In this document: in pieces, positions 1-9,007 of the stretch
Layout of the letters: every line of letters starts with the position of its first letter
Position numbering within the stretch: position 1 is the stretch's first letter
From: Clostridia bacterium
GTDB taxonomy: Bacteria; Bacillota; Clostridia; RGIG6154
Direction: 5' to 3'
Assembly (NCBI GenBank): GCA_017410375.1
Contig: JAFQQW010000059.1
Coordinates: forward strand, 90,321-154,320
Length of the DNA stretch: 64,000 nucleotides
The notes under the pieces: generated by a model
Databases searched by the model: none
Told to the model about the DNA's origin: nothing
The model's input: only the letters and a program-made list of their open reading frames with translations
Position numbers and translations under genes: made by a program

Positions 1-1576
1 CCGCAACGGCTTCAGAATCTGTATCCTGAATAACCACATCCTCGCTCACTCTTAAATTGCAGGGACAGAACAAGTCTGTAATTTTTTCAAGATAGTCTCT
101 TGCTTTGCTCCAGTCTTTTCCGTAGGTGCCTTTAAAATAATCGTCTGCGTATTTTTCAAACTCAAAGGATGTATCAAAGGAAAAATCGCCCATTACCGCG
201 CCAAGAAGCGAATGCGGGAAACCGTAGCGCATGGTCTGACAATCCATCATCCCCATGCAATTAAACTCGGCATAGCGTTTTAAATCATCTGCCGTTCGAC
301 GTGATACCTGAAAATAACCCGGATCATAAAAATGATCAGCATACATATTATATGACATTGGAATAAAAGGCTTATCCAGATGCGGTTTCCAGGCTTCCAC
401 ATAATCCAATGAAGTTTCTGCCTCGCCTCTAAACGGATTATAGTCGTTTAATACGTATTCAGGAATTTTTCTTATCTTTTTTTCGGGAAGAGGCAAGCTG
501 TAATCTCTTGTAAGTGCCGCACACAAAATAAATCTGTCGGGATTTTTGATTTTCTCCTGAACAGGCGGCCATAAAAGGTCTACATAAAGCGGAAAAAGCA
601 CTTTAACATCTATTCCGTTTTCGGTTAAAGCCTCGTCCAGCTCGTTTAAAATCCGGATAAAATGATCGGTAGGGATCATCTTTCTGCATTCGTCACACTC
701 ACAGTGATTGTTGGCACCATCTGCATAGTATACGTGCAAAATGTCGGTCAGCGGTCGTTCCTTCATGTATTGCACGAGATAGTCAACAAGCATTTTACGA
801 ACCTTCGGATTGGAATAACAAAGCTGTGTATAGTTTATTGAACCACCGTTAACCTCACGTTTTCCGTTAACCATTGCAATATAAGGCTTTACCTCGTCGG
901 GGACAGTGTCTACATGGTCATAATAACGGATACCGAAAGGCTCAAAGAAAAATCCATGTCCCAAATTATGTAAGAGAAGTCCGCGTTTTTTGATTGCTCT
1001 TTCTATCTCATACGTAAATTCTTCCATCTGTTCATGAGAAATATTTTCTTTTTCCTTTAAGCGATTAAAATAGTGATGATACCATCTTTTATAAAATACA
1101 TAGGGGTGAACAAACTGTATAAAGAAAGAATTGTAACCAAGCTTTGCCATCCACTCAACAGAATCGAGTGTGTGTTCAAGCGAGCTTGCCCCCTCAAACA
1201 TTTGACCGCGGAATTTCATGTCCGCAAGCTTTCTTTTTACAAAGCTGTGATTTGAAATGTCATATTCGGGAACAAAATCGCCGTCTTTTCCGGGACGCAC
1301 CCATTCACAGCCTGCGGATTTAAAGAATGCATACACACCGAAGAGAATACTTCTTGCGTTGCTGCCTGCAATGTATCCTTTTCCCTTTTCGATTCTGATG
1401 TCATATAAATCATCGCTCCACGCATCTTCGATTCCGTCCTCCGACAAACCGAAATCAGAAAGCAAACCAAGAGAAATTTCCAAATCCGCATTTTTGTCCA
1501 TCATACGCGCATACTTTAAAAACTCTTCTTTTGCATACAAAGTTGTTTCATTTTCAAAAATAACATTTACGACCAT
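1..1576 (-). CDS. DUF4838-type glycosidase-like protein (3' end cut by window)
   Basis: An open frame runs from an ATG at 1576 off the low-coordinate edge of the window, giving at least 525 residues with no stop. The start at 1576 is preferred over the in-frame ATG at 1582 because GAGGTGA lies six bases upstream of it. There is no signal peptide, so a cytoplasmic protein is inferred. The N-terminal part (FENETTLYAKEEF, then SNARSILFGVYAFFKSAGCEW near residue 80) resembles the alpha-glucuronidase-like N-terminal fold, and the later part (YADGANNHCECDEC, near residue 230) resembles the DUF4838 family, which is found with glycoside hydrolases. The substrate is not predictable. The C-terminus is missing because of the window boundary, not because of visible damage. 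Confidence 0.75.
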   Translation of the reverse strand, partial: MVVNVIFENETTLYAKEEFLKYARMMDKNADLEISLGLLSDFGLSEDGIEDAWSDDLYDIRIEKGKGYIAGSNARSILFGVYAFFKSAGCEWVRPGKDGDFVPEYDISNHSFVKRKLADMKFRGQMFEGASSLEHTLDSVEWMAKLGYNSFFIQFVHPYVFYKRWYHHYFNRLKEKENISHEQMEEFTYEIERAIKKRGLLLHNLGHGFFFEPFGIRYYDHVDTVPDEVKPYIAMVNGKREVNGGSINYTQLCYSNPKVRKMLVDYLVQYMKERPLTDILHVYYADGANNHCECDECRKMIPTDHFIRILNELDEALTENGIDVKVLFPLYVDLLWPPVQEKIKNPDRFILCAALTRDYSLPLPEKKIRKIPEYVLNDYNPFRGEAETSLDYVEAWKPHLDKPFIPMSYNMYADHFYDPGYFQVSRRTADDLKRYAEFNCMGMMDCQTMRYGFPHSLLGAVMGDFSFDTSFEFEKYADDYFKGTYGKDWSKARDYLEKITDLFCPCNLRVSEDVVIQDTDSEAVA

Positions 1577-1594
1577 TTTCATCACCTCAAAGCA

Positions 1595-1623
1595 AGTATA
1601 TCACACAAAAAAAGGTTTGTCTT
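1595..1623 (-). promoter_or_regulatory. Probable SigA-type promoter for the DUF4838-type gene
   Basis: On the minus strand a TATACT -10 box (1595-1600) with an upstream TGN extension is preceded by AAGACA (1618-1623) at 17-bp spacing. The -35 is weak and the extended -10 would compensate. The predicted leader is very short. Confidence 0.4.
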
Positions 1624-1685
1624 TAGCAAATCGTTCGCATTTTGTATCATTTTGTTCGCAAAACGTATCGTTTTGCTCGCAACGC
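1615..1685. repeat. Short tandem repeat of about 21 bp
   Basis: Read on the minus strand, GCGAGCAAAACGATACGTTT is followed by a diverged copy, GCGAACAAAATGATACAAAA, and a partial third copy, GCGAACGATTTGC. The first two units keep a 21-bp period. In one frame they encode CEQNDTF-CEQNDTK-CERF, but there is no convincing start or family for that frame. It lies between the DUF4838-type gene and an IS element. Confidence 0.5.
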
Positions 1686-1691
1686 CCCTTT

Positions 1692-1883
1692 TCAGCACCC
1701 TGTTTGAATTTTTTCTGCCGTTTCCAGTAAAATACGGCGCACTTCCAGAAAATGCTTTTCGTCTGCATTAAAATCTCTGTAGCCTTCCGCCACACGCTTT
1801 GAAAGTGCCAATGCCTTTTCCTTGTTTGTCTTTTCAATGTCAAAGAAAACTGTTCTCCCACCCAATACAGCATAAAAAAACAA
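1692..1883 (-). pseudogene. Possible gene remnant next to the IS right end
   Basis: A 63-codon frame with protein-like composition (EKALALSKRVAEGYRDFNAD, then RRILLETAEKIQTGC at the end) starts exactly at the right end of the IS element. It has no ribosome binding site; its first codons lie in the IS boundary. It looks like the 3' part of a gene whose 5' part was lost. The DNA on the other side of the IS is a terminator, so no matching 5' fragment is present. I do not recognise a family, and it could be a chance frame. Confidence 0.25.
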
Positions 1884-2378
1884 TAAAAATCCACCGGCAT
1901 AGCCGGTGGTATTTCATTTCAGGGCTACGCCCTACCCGATACTGGCTGCGCACAAGTGCGCTTTTACCCATCTGCCAGCCATGCATCTCTTACTTACCAC
2001 CCATAAATGGGTCACGTGGGTCAAAAAAACTTAATTGGTCTGTCTCTTCATCCCTTTTTAGCTGTTCTGCTATATATGTTTTTATCGCTTTTGTGTTTTT
2101 GCCCACGGTATCTACGTAATATCTCTCGTATTTCTAACCTTTTTTCTTCATAGAAAACCTTTCGTCTATATTTTGGTGCAAACACTATGTGATACTTGCA
2201 ATTCCATTTCGTATGTGCTAAACTATTTGTGTCTATGTTTTCTTTTTTCATGGATAAATCCTCCTTTATGTTTTGAATTCGACTGGCAGGTCTTCTTCAT
2301 TATAACATATTGGAGGATTTTTGTTTATCGATTAACCTCTTTTGAACCACGCGACTATCGCGTGGTTTTCGTTGCACA
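1882..2378 (-). mobile_element. IS200/IS605-type element, internally deleted
   Basis: The element carries subterminal hairpins typical of the family: a left-end hairpin CCACGCGA-CTA-TCGCGTGG at 2347-2365 (upstream of tnpA) and a right-end hairpin CCACCGG-CATAG-CCGGTGG at 1891-1909. Further small hairpins lie between tnpA and the right end (AGGGC-TAC-GCCCT; GCGCAC-AA-GTGCGC). The transposase is broken, so the element is non-autonomous. About 100 bp of its right end recurs at 63704 with almost no change. Exact outer limits are estimated from that shared sequence and from the hairpins. Confidence 0.75.
1990..2251 (-). pseudogene. tnpA: tnpA remnant, IS200-type HUH transposase
   Basis: The start encodes SLAHTKWNCKYHIVFAPKYR (from residue 9), the classic N-terminus of IS200 TnpA with the HIVF strand of the HUH fold. 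After about 47 codons the frame runs into DNA that, in another frame, encodes the normal C-terminus (YYVDTVGKNTKAI, then DPRDPFMGGK and a stop at 1990). The middle of the protein, about 85 residues that carry the HUH histidines and the flanking fold, is deleted and the two halves are out of frame. The catalytic tyrosine region is also missing. It cannot be active; mobilisation in trans remains possible because both ends are present. Confidence 0.8.
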
Positions 2379-2381
2379 AGA

Positions 2382-2412
2382 AATAAAACCCACATATTTG
2401 TGGGTTTTATTT
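2382..2412 (-). terminator. Terminator of the 1584-residue secreted protein gene
   Basis: A strong hairpin with arms AATAAAACCCACA and TTGTGGGTTTTATT lies directly after the stop of the gene at 2413. The A/T-rich arms supply a U-run in either direction. Confidence 0.75.
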
Positions 2413-5400
2413 TTAATTTATAGGTTGTACCAAAATGTCCCATCTGTGGGCGCCGTCCTCGGCAGTACTGCTGTAGCGGTTATTATTGATACCTGCAAAA
2501 GCAGTAATAATAGTGCACATTCCATTACCTCTGTCCTCGTAACCGATAATCACAGAGTTGTAATCCTGCTCACTCTCTTTATCAATCAGTTTACCGTTTA
2601 CAGGCAACCCAATCACCTTTTCAGCGGTTGGCTCAAAGGGAAAATCCGATTTACTTACTACAAATCGGAAACCGTTATTATCGCCACCCTGTACGGTGTA
2701 TTTAAGTTTAAAAGGTTCAAAGGCCAATTTTTTCGCCACATCACTTACCACAAGACCGGGCACAGAAATCGAAACCGCAGGTTTCTTGTAAACAATCCCT
2801 TCTTGTTTGGATTTGGCATTTGTCATTAATGTGCCGCCGCCGTAATCCGATACATTACCGTTTACATCCGTCACCGAAAGGGTGTATGTAAATACCGCAT
2901 CCGCGTCATCCACCTGCACAACAAATTCAAAAGGATATACCGTTTCCGTTACCGTTTTGGTCTGTCCGTCTACAGTATAGGTCATACTTAATTCTTTTGT
3001 TGTAGCGGGCAAATCTGCAATATAAATGTATGCAAAATAATTTTCGGGTGTCATTTGCAACACATACCCTTTACCGTTTGTGTGATGGCTCATTGTCGCA
3101 CCGATTTCGGCTGACATTTCACCATACTGCATTTTGGAAAAGGCAGGTGCATAAATTCCATCTGTTTTCAACACAACACCAACCAAAGATTTTGCAGGAA
3201 TATTTAACGAAAATACACCGTTTTGCACATCAACCGTGCCGATTTTTCCGTTTTTATCATAAAGCTCCGCCACACCGTTGAAAATCGGTACTTTCTCGCC
3301 TAAAGTAAGCGTTGTATCTATTGCCTCGCCCGATTCATTCATAAGCGCAATACCTAAAACACCGTCTTTTTTGGCGGCAATATAGTCAATCTGAATATTG
3401 TCGGGATTTACAATACCTTCATCTAACCAGAGCCACATCTCTTTTTCGCTAAAGAATGTGCCCGCTGCATGACCGTACTGATTGGAATTAAAATACGCAT
3501 ATCCTTGTTGACGCAATGACGGAAAAGATATTTTCATATCCGACCACGCCATACTCTGCCCAATCAGAAAATCCTCAAGCATCGCCAGATACGGAGGCAG
3601 ATGGTGCCAGTAAATACCTGTGTAATCGGGACCGACTCTCGGATAATCCTGCTCTAACTGATAGGTCATTCCGTTATCACGGTAATAGCCGTCATAGCTT
3701 CTGAATCTGCCGATGATTGCATTTCGTGCCGCCGTTGCAAAATAATCATCCCCTGTATATGCCGAAAGCTTCATAAAATCACCTGCAAAGCATTGCATAA
3801 TGATATTTGCACTATCGGTAAAAGTTGATGCCTGCTCAACACCAAGTCCTACACGTGAAGGAATCCACCCTGCAACGTTCTGCTTGAATTTGGTGATATT
3901 TTCCAAACCTGCCGTGGTGTCCTTTAAATTTTCTGTTCTGCCGATTCGGAATTGTTTATCCCCAGCCCACCAGAAAATAGAAGATGTTTCTTCTGCATAA
4001 TGCAGATGATTCAATACATTTTCTCCGTTGGTTTCCACAAGGTTGGTTTTCTTTTCGCCATCCACCCCGGGCACCCACAAACCGGTTGACATCCAACGAG
4101 CGGTTTCTGCCGCCGCATCCAAATATTTTTTATCGCCCGTTACCTCATAAATATCAATCAAAGACGCAAGACTCGGATAATAGGAAATGTAAATAAACGA
4201 ACCGAAAAGGGGTTGTTCCGTACTGTCTGCATAAACAATTTCCTCAAGATATGCATCCGCTTTTTGGATTGCGCTATCCAGATATTTTTTATCGCCTGTA
4301 TATTTGTATAAATTTATATCGTTTGAAAAAGATGCCACAGAGCCGTAACCGTTTTTAATTTCCTGTTCACCTTTTTCTGTCGCATACTGCAAAAGATACG
4401 GCACAGAGCCTTGTGTCATTTCATACATTCCGCCCCAAACATTAGCATTAAACGACTCTATCGGCTCACCGATTTTATTGGGTTCTTTTAACTTTTCCCA
4501 ATAAGACGCACCGCCCGTTTCGCCCACACGATTAAAGTGTAATGTGCCTCTGGTTAATGCGTTGGCAAGGGTCGGAATGGCACGTCTTACAAGCACATCT
4601 TCATTTTCGGTCAACAAATACATTTGCATCGCCTGCATGGAGTTGGCCGTTGAAGTTATGTTCATACCCTCCATATTGTAATGCGCCATATCCTTTTTAT
4701 CCCAACCGCCGTAAACATCATCCATCATCAGTTCACGCGTGTTGTAAATAACCTGATTTAAAGAATATTTGTAATTTTCTCTGTAATCGGTCACATCAAA
4801 AAGGTTTTGAGAAATATCTCTGTATGTATCAAACCAATCACCCACTTGGCTTACCACACGGTATTCCAGTTTAAAAGTTTCGCCTACCGTCATTTTGGAC
4901 GCATCTGTACCCATAACAGGTGCAAACACATTACCCTGACACAGATTCTCTTTGCTTTTCACCGCAATACCAAACAAATTGTTATCGGGATACACCCATC
5001 TTTGCGGGATAGCCGAAGGCTCAACTGCAATGCCTTTGGTAACAGGCAACGCACTATATTCATTGTTTTCGGGCAAAGTATAAGTACCCATAGGCGTAAA
5101 CAAATACTGTTCACTGATCAACTGTTGTCTTTCGGGAATACGTTTATACTGCACTCTGAAGGGTGCAAGTACATATTTCACTTCTTCTGAAGAAAAGGCT
5201 TTACCTTCCCAAGCCGCAACCGAATAAAAACCATCCTTATGGAACATTGTGTCCACCGCAACATACGGCATTGTGTTGTCATCCAACGTCCATGTTGCGG
5301 TCATATTTCCCACTTCGTTTTGCGGAAAATACAAAGTGATTTTATTACCGTCTGCAATATAATCGTCCGGCACAAACCAGGTACCAAGTCCTGCATCAAA

Positions 5401-7167
5401 GGGATTTTCGGTTAATCCGCCCAGTTTCTTTCCGTCCGATGTGTATTCGGTTTCCATACTGAAATATTCCTGCACGCTATCCACAATCGCGTTATCGGCA
5501 CGCATAACCAAATAACCTAAATTTTCACTTCTGTCCTTGGTTTTTATCCACGCACCGTTATGTTTGGAATAAATTTCATTTTGCACAACCTGACCTTTTG
5601 AGGTGGGCACTTTATAAAATACAACTTTGGTTGTTTCGTTTTCTATTGCAAAACTTTCGGTCGGCTGATTTTGTTCAGTTGCATAGTACGGAAAAGCAGG
5701 TGTGTTTTCCACACCGTCCGAACAAGGATATACTGTCGAAATTAAGCTTTCATACTGTTCAGACGGAACATACTTTTCATCCTTGGTAAGCAAAACACCA
5801 TCAAAACGTGCATAAAAACCCGAAGTATCGTGTACATACAACGTATTTACACCACTATCCAATGTAACGGTATCGCCTTTTGCCCAATAATAGCCGGTTT
5901 TACCGTGTGTACCGAATTTGTGCGGTAAAATTTCGCCATCATTAAAGGAAAGCTGAAAATAACGGTCGCCCTGCTGATTGGATGCGTAATCTTTTGAACG
6001 GCACCACACATAATATGTACCGCCTTCTTTGATTTCAAATTCGGCAACGGCAGGCTTTGCAGAAGTGGAATCCGCATCCTCAACCGTAGCACCGATACCC
6101 GAGGGCGTAAGACCTTTCAGCGCCTGCTTATTAAATGCACCGTCGGCATTTTCTTCAAATACCCAACTGCCCGCCTCACGAAAAGAAGATGGTGTGAACA
6201 AAACGGTTTCTTCGGGCACTTGTGCTAAAATGAGCACCGTTTGGCTCTCGTCCAACCATTTAACCTTTGCACCAAGTGCTTCGGACACAAAGCGAAGCGG
6301 TACCATTGTTCTGCCGTTTACCAGCGTTGCAGGTTGGTCCAACACCACTGTTTTGTCCGCAACTTTTACCGCTTTCTGATTGATAGGAAGTTCAATTTTA
6401 ACACCATTTCTCTGCCCGATTGCCGTCTGTGTTTCATCTTCCCACGACACGGAACATCCAAGGGCTTCAAATATCGCACGGAAAGGCACCATAGTGCGGT
6501 CGTTTATCAGCATAGGGTCAACATCAAAGGAAAGCCACGCACCGTTCAATTTTACCGCAATTTCTTTATCGGGACGTCCGTCTGTATCATCAGAAGTTGC
6601 TTTGAAATTTTCAGGTTTGTATTGCAACTTTGTAAGCTCTGCAACCGTTTCTTTATCGGCATTTGGTGCAAAGTTTAAATCATTGGTCAAAACAAGCACT
6701 GCATTTCTTGCGTGATTGCCCACACAGTCAATTACATTGATTTCAATTTCACCCGAAAAAAGCAAAAGTGCTTCACTTTCCTGCCAACAAAAACCATTGT
6801 TACCGTGGTTGCCTGTTTTGATGCGAACATCTCCAACCGTTACATCAAAAGAACGGGTACCGGGCGCAGATGTGTTGTCTTTGGACAACGCATAAAGCTT
6901 ATACACCCCTTCTTGCGGAATATTAACCACAATTTTTGCAGGCTTATCCTCACTCAGTTTACCGCCCGTGCCGCCAATCATAAAAGGAATTCCCGTTGCA
7001 GAATCCGTTTCTGTTGTCCATATACCGTTATCGGTATATTGTCCGGGTGCAAGCAAAATATATGTAAATCCGTCTTTTGTGTCTGTTTTGGGCGCAGTTT
7101 CCGCCATAACGGACAACTGGGTAAAAAACATGCACAAAAGCAAAAAATATGCAATCCATTTTTTCAA
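2413..7167 (-). CDS. Large secreted multidomain protein with stalk domain and alpha/alpha-barrel-like region
   Basis: The 1584-residue product starts at a TTG (7167) behind GGGAG. Residues 1-23 form a signal peptide (cleavage after AMA-like VMAE). Residues 34-165 and 325-465 are two related beta-sandwich, CBM-like modules: GNHGNNGFCWQ in the first matches GTHGKTGYYWA in the second. Between them (204-314) lie two copper-amine-oxidase N-terminal (stalk) repeats, INDRTMVPFRAIFEALG and VNGRTMVPLRFVSEALG. Residues about 480-1300 resemble the helical toroid of polysaccharide lyases or glycosidases, and a beta-rich tail follows. An extracellular role in polysaccharide binding or cleavage is inferred; the substrate and catalytic residues are unknown. 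It is a single-gene unit with its own terminator. Confidence 0.7.
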   Translation of the reverse strand: MKKWIAYFLLLCMFFTQLSVMAETAPKTDTKDGFTYILLAPGQYTDNGIWTTETDSATGIPFMIGGTGGKLSEDKPAKIVVNIPQEGVYKLYALSKDNTSAPGTRSFDVTVGDVRIKTGNHGNNGFCWQESEALLLFSGEIEINVIDCVGNHARNAVLVLTNDLNFAPNADKETVAELTKLQYKPENFKATSDDTDGRPDKEIAVKLNGAWLSFDVDPMLINDRTMVPFRAIFEALGCSVSWEDETQTAIGQRNGVKIELPINQKAVKVADKTVVLDQPATLVNGRTMVPLRFVSEALGAKVKWLDESQTVLILAQVPEETVLFTPSSFREAGSWVFEENADGAFNKQALKGLTPSGIGATVEDADSTSAKPAVAEFEIKEGGTYYVWCRSKDYASNQQGDRYFQLSFNDGEILPHKFGTHGKTGYYWAKGDTVTLDSGVNTLYVHDTSGFYARFDGVLLTKDEKYVPSEQYESLISTVYPCSDGVENTPAFPYYATEQNQPTESFAIENETTKVVFYKVPTSKGQVVQNEIYSKHNGAWIKTKDRSENLGYLVMRADNAIVDSVQEYFSMETEYTSDGKKLGGLTENPFDAGLGTWFVPDDYIADGNKITLYFPQNEVGNMTATWTLDDNTMPYVAVDTMFHKDGFYSVAAWEGKAFSSEEVKYVLAPFRVQYKRIPERQQLISEQYLFTPMGTYTLPENNEYSALPVTKGIAVEPSAIPQRWVYPDNNLFGIAVKSKENLCQGNVFAPVMGTDASKMTVGETFKLEYRVVSQVGDWFDTYRDISQNLFDVTDYRENYKYSLNQVIYNTRELMMDDVYGGWDKKDMAHYNMEGMNITSTANSMQAMQMYLLTENEDVLVRRAIPTLANALTRGTLHFNRVGETGGASYWEKLKEPNKIGEPIESFNANVWGGMYEMTQGSVPYLLQYATEKGEQEIKNGYGSVASFSNDINLYKYTGDKKYLDSAIQKADAYLEEIVYADSTEQPLFGSFIYISYYPSLASLIDIYEVTGDKKYLDAAAETARWMSTGLWVPGVDGEKKTNLVETNGENVLNHLHYAEETSSIFWWAGDKQFRIGRTENLKDTTAGLENITKFKQNVAGWIPSRVGLGVEQASTFTDSANIIMQCFAGDFMKLSAYTGDDYFATAARNAIIGRFRSYDGYYRDNGMTYQLEQDYPRVGPDYTGIYWHHLPPYLAMLEDFLIGQSMAWSDMKISFPSLRQQGYAYFNSNQYGHAAGTFFSEKEMWLWLDEGIVNPDNIQIDYIAAKKDGVLGIALMNESGEAIDTTLTLGEKVPIFNGVAELYDKNGKIGTVDVQNGVFSLNIPAKSLVGVVLKTDGIYAPAFSKMQYGEMSAEIGATMSHHTNGKGYVLQMTPENYFAYIYIADLPATTKELSMTYTVDGQTKTVTETVYPFEFVVQVDDADAVFTYTLSVTDVNGNVSDYGGGTLMTNAKSKQEGIVYKKPAVSISVPGLVVSDVAKKLAFEPFKLKYTVQGGDNNGFRFVVSKSDFPFEPTAEKVIGLPVNGKLIDKESEQDYNSVIIGYEDRGNGMCTIITAFAGINNNRYSSTAEDGAHRWDILVQPIN

Positions 7168-7267
7168 AATTCATCTCTCCCTATACATCGCTTTATTACA
7201 GTATATCTCATATCCTCTACCCATTGCAATCCTTAAAATTATCTATTTGTTGTTTAAAGTTGACTTT

Positions 7268-7305
7268 TTAAAAAAAGAACTCTGTTTATCAAACAGAATT
7301 CTTTT
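7268..7305 (-). terminator. Terminator of the asd-dapA-dapB operon
   Basis: Hairpin with arms GAATTCTGTTT and AAACAGAGTTC (minus-strand sense) and a run of U residues, 25 bp after the dapB stop. Confidence 0.8.
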
Positions 7306-7329
7306 TTATAGTAAATTCTATAGTAAATT

Positions 7330-8088
7330 TTACATTTCAGCAACTAAGTCTTGCATATTATACATTTTAGCAGGTTTGCCGGTCACGAATTTTGCGGCAG
7401 CAACAGCACCGACTGCAAAGATTTCTTTGGAGTGGGCTTCGTGCTTTAATTCGACAACCTCGTCTTTTCCGGCAAAGATAACCGAATGCTCACCCACGAT
7501 GGTACCACCGCGGATGGCATGGATACCAATTTCTTTTTGCGTTCTCTTTTTACGCACCGCATGACGGTCGTACACATATTCCTTGCGCTCAGAAAGCACA
7601 TCGTTGATGCCGTCGGCAATGGCAAGTGCTGTTCCGCTGGGCGCATCAATTTTCTGATTGTGATGCTTTTCGATGATTTCAATATCAAAGGCATCTGCCA
7701 GAAGCTTTGTGGCACGCTGTGCCAGTTCAATCAGAAGATTTACACCCAAAGACATGTTTGCAGAGAAGAACACCGGCACTTTTGAAGATGCTTCAAGCAT
7801 CTTTTCTTTTTGCGCATCTGTAAGACCCGTGGTGCATTCTACCAGCGGTGTGCCGGTTGAAACTGCATAATCCAAAAGGGATTCAAGCAGGTCAGGATGG
7901 GAAAAATCAATAATTACATCTGCCTTTTCAGGACATTCTGCAGGTGTTTTGTATACGGGATAGCCAAATGCGGTTTCGGTATTGATGTCAAAGCCTGCCA
8001 CCACTTCAATGTCGGGCTGATTGAGCACAATAGAAGAAACTACCTTGCCCATTTTGCCGTTGCATCCCGATATAATCAGTTTAATCAT
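7330..8088 (-). CDS. dapB: 4-hydroxy-tetrahydrodipicolinate reductase
   Basis: DapB reduces 4-hydroxy-tetrahydrodipicolinate with NAD(P)H in the diaminopimelate/lysine pathway, in the cytoplasm. The 252-residue length is normal. The nucleotide-binding loop ISGCNGKMGKVV lies at residues 5-16 and the signature EKHHNQKIDAPSGTAL at about 140-155 carries the catalytic His/Lys and the substrate-binding loop. It is the last gene of asd-dapA-dapB, 15 bp after dapA, and is followed by a terminator. Product is needed for peptidoglycan cross-links as well as lysine. Confidence 0.95.
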   Translation of the reverse strand: MIKLIISGCNGKMGKVVSSIVLNQPDIEVVAGFDINTETAFGYPVYKTPAECPEKADVIIDFSHPDLLESLLDYAVSTGTPLVECTTGLTDAQKEKMLEASSKVPVFFSANMSLGVNLLIELAQRATKLLADAFDIEIIEKHHNQKIDAPSGTALAIADGINDVLSERKEYVYDRHAVRKKRTQKEIGIHAIRGGTIVGEHSVIFAGKDEVVELKHEAHSKEIFAVGAVAAAKFVTGKPAKMYNMQDLVAEM

Positions 8089-8103
8089 CTGTAATTCATT
8101 CCT

Positions 8104-8988
8104 TTAAATCAAGTTATGGCGCTTCATTTCAGCCTTTAAGACCTCTAAATTTTTGTCTTCCATTTCGCAAAGAGGCATTCTCATTTCAATATCGCACATG
8201 CCCATAAGATGTGCCGCAGTCTTTACAGGGATGGGGTTTACTTCGATAAACAATGCGTTTACTAAGTCAACCGTTTCCACCTGAATTTTAGAAGCTGTCT
8301 TATAATCGTTGTTTAATGCTGCAACGCACATATCATGCGTTTCTTTCGGCATAATATTGGACAAAACCGAAATGACGCCCAACCCGCCCATAGACATAAT
8401 CGGAACGGTAATGTCATCGTTGCCGGAATAAATGGCAAAATCATCACCGCAAAGATTACGGATTGCAGTTACCGCCTCTAATTTACCGCTGGCTTCCTTG
8501 ATACCTACAATGTTCTCAATTTCAGAAAGGGTCTTTACAGTAGAGGGTGCGATATCCACACCGGTTCTGCCGGGCACATTATACAAAATGCAAGGAAGCG
8601 AAACCGCTTCTGCCATTTTTTTGTAATGAGCAATCAAGCCCTTCTGCGTGCATTTGTTATAGTAAGGTGTAACCAAAAGTAATGCATCTGCGCCAACCCG
8701 TTCCATTTCCTTACAAAGGTTTACGCCATGCTCGGTATCGTTACTGCCTGCCCCTGCGATAACCGGAACTCTGCCGTTTACATATTTTACAGCATGTTCA
8801 ACGGTCGCAACATGCTCTGCGTCGGGCATGGTTGCCGCTTCACCGGTTGTACCGCAAATAACAAGCGCGTCTGTCTTGTTTTCAATCTGAAAATCAATAA
8901 TCTTTTCAAAAGCATCAAAATCCACTTTTCCGTTTTTAAAAGGTGTAATCAGCGCAACCGCTGCGCCTGTGAAAACAGTCTTTTTCAT
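8104..8988 (-). CDS. dapA: 4-hydroxy-tetrahydrodipicolinate synthase
   Basis: DapA condenses pyruvate with aspartate semialdehyde. The TIM-barrel protein has 294 residues from the ATG at 8988; a TTG two codons upstream is possible, but the AAGGA site fits the ATG. Tyr136 in ILYNVPGRTG and the Schiff-base lysine Lys164 in VGIKEASG are present, as is the GTTGE motif near residue 46. It lies between asd and dapB with short gaps, so it is co-transcribed with the enzyme that makes its substrate. Confidence 0.95.
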   Translation of the reverse strand: MKKTVFTGAAVALITPFKNGKVDFDAFEKIIDFQIENKTDALVICGTTGEAATMPDAEHVATVEHAVKYVNGRVPVIAGAGSNDTEHGVNLCKEMERVGADALLLVTPYYNKCTQKGLIAHYKKMAEAVSLPCILYNVPGRTGVDIAPSTVKTLSEIENIVGIKEASGKLEAVTAIRNLCGDDFAIYSGNDDITVPIMSMGGLGVISVLSNIMPKETHDMCVAALNNDYKTASKIQVETVDLVNALFIEVNPIPVKTAAHLMGMCDIEMRMPLCEMEDKNLEVLKAEMKRHNLI

Positions 8989-9007
8989 GTTCAACGCTTC
9001 CTTTCAA

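Noticed and set aside
1601..1900. 99-codon frame on the minus strand
   Set aside because: It reads through tandem repeats and the IS end, has no ribosome binding site and competes with a better frame at 1692-1883.
2173..2829. 218-codon plus-strand frame
   Set aside because: Antisense to the tnpA remnant and the end of the 1584-residue gene, with unnatural composition and no start signal.
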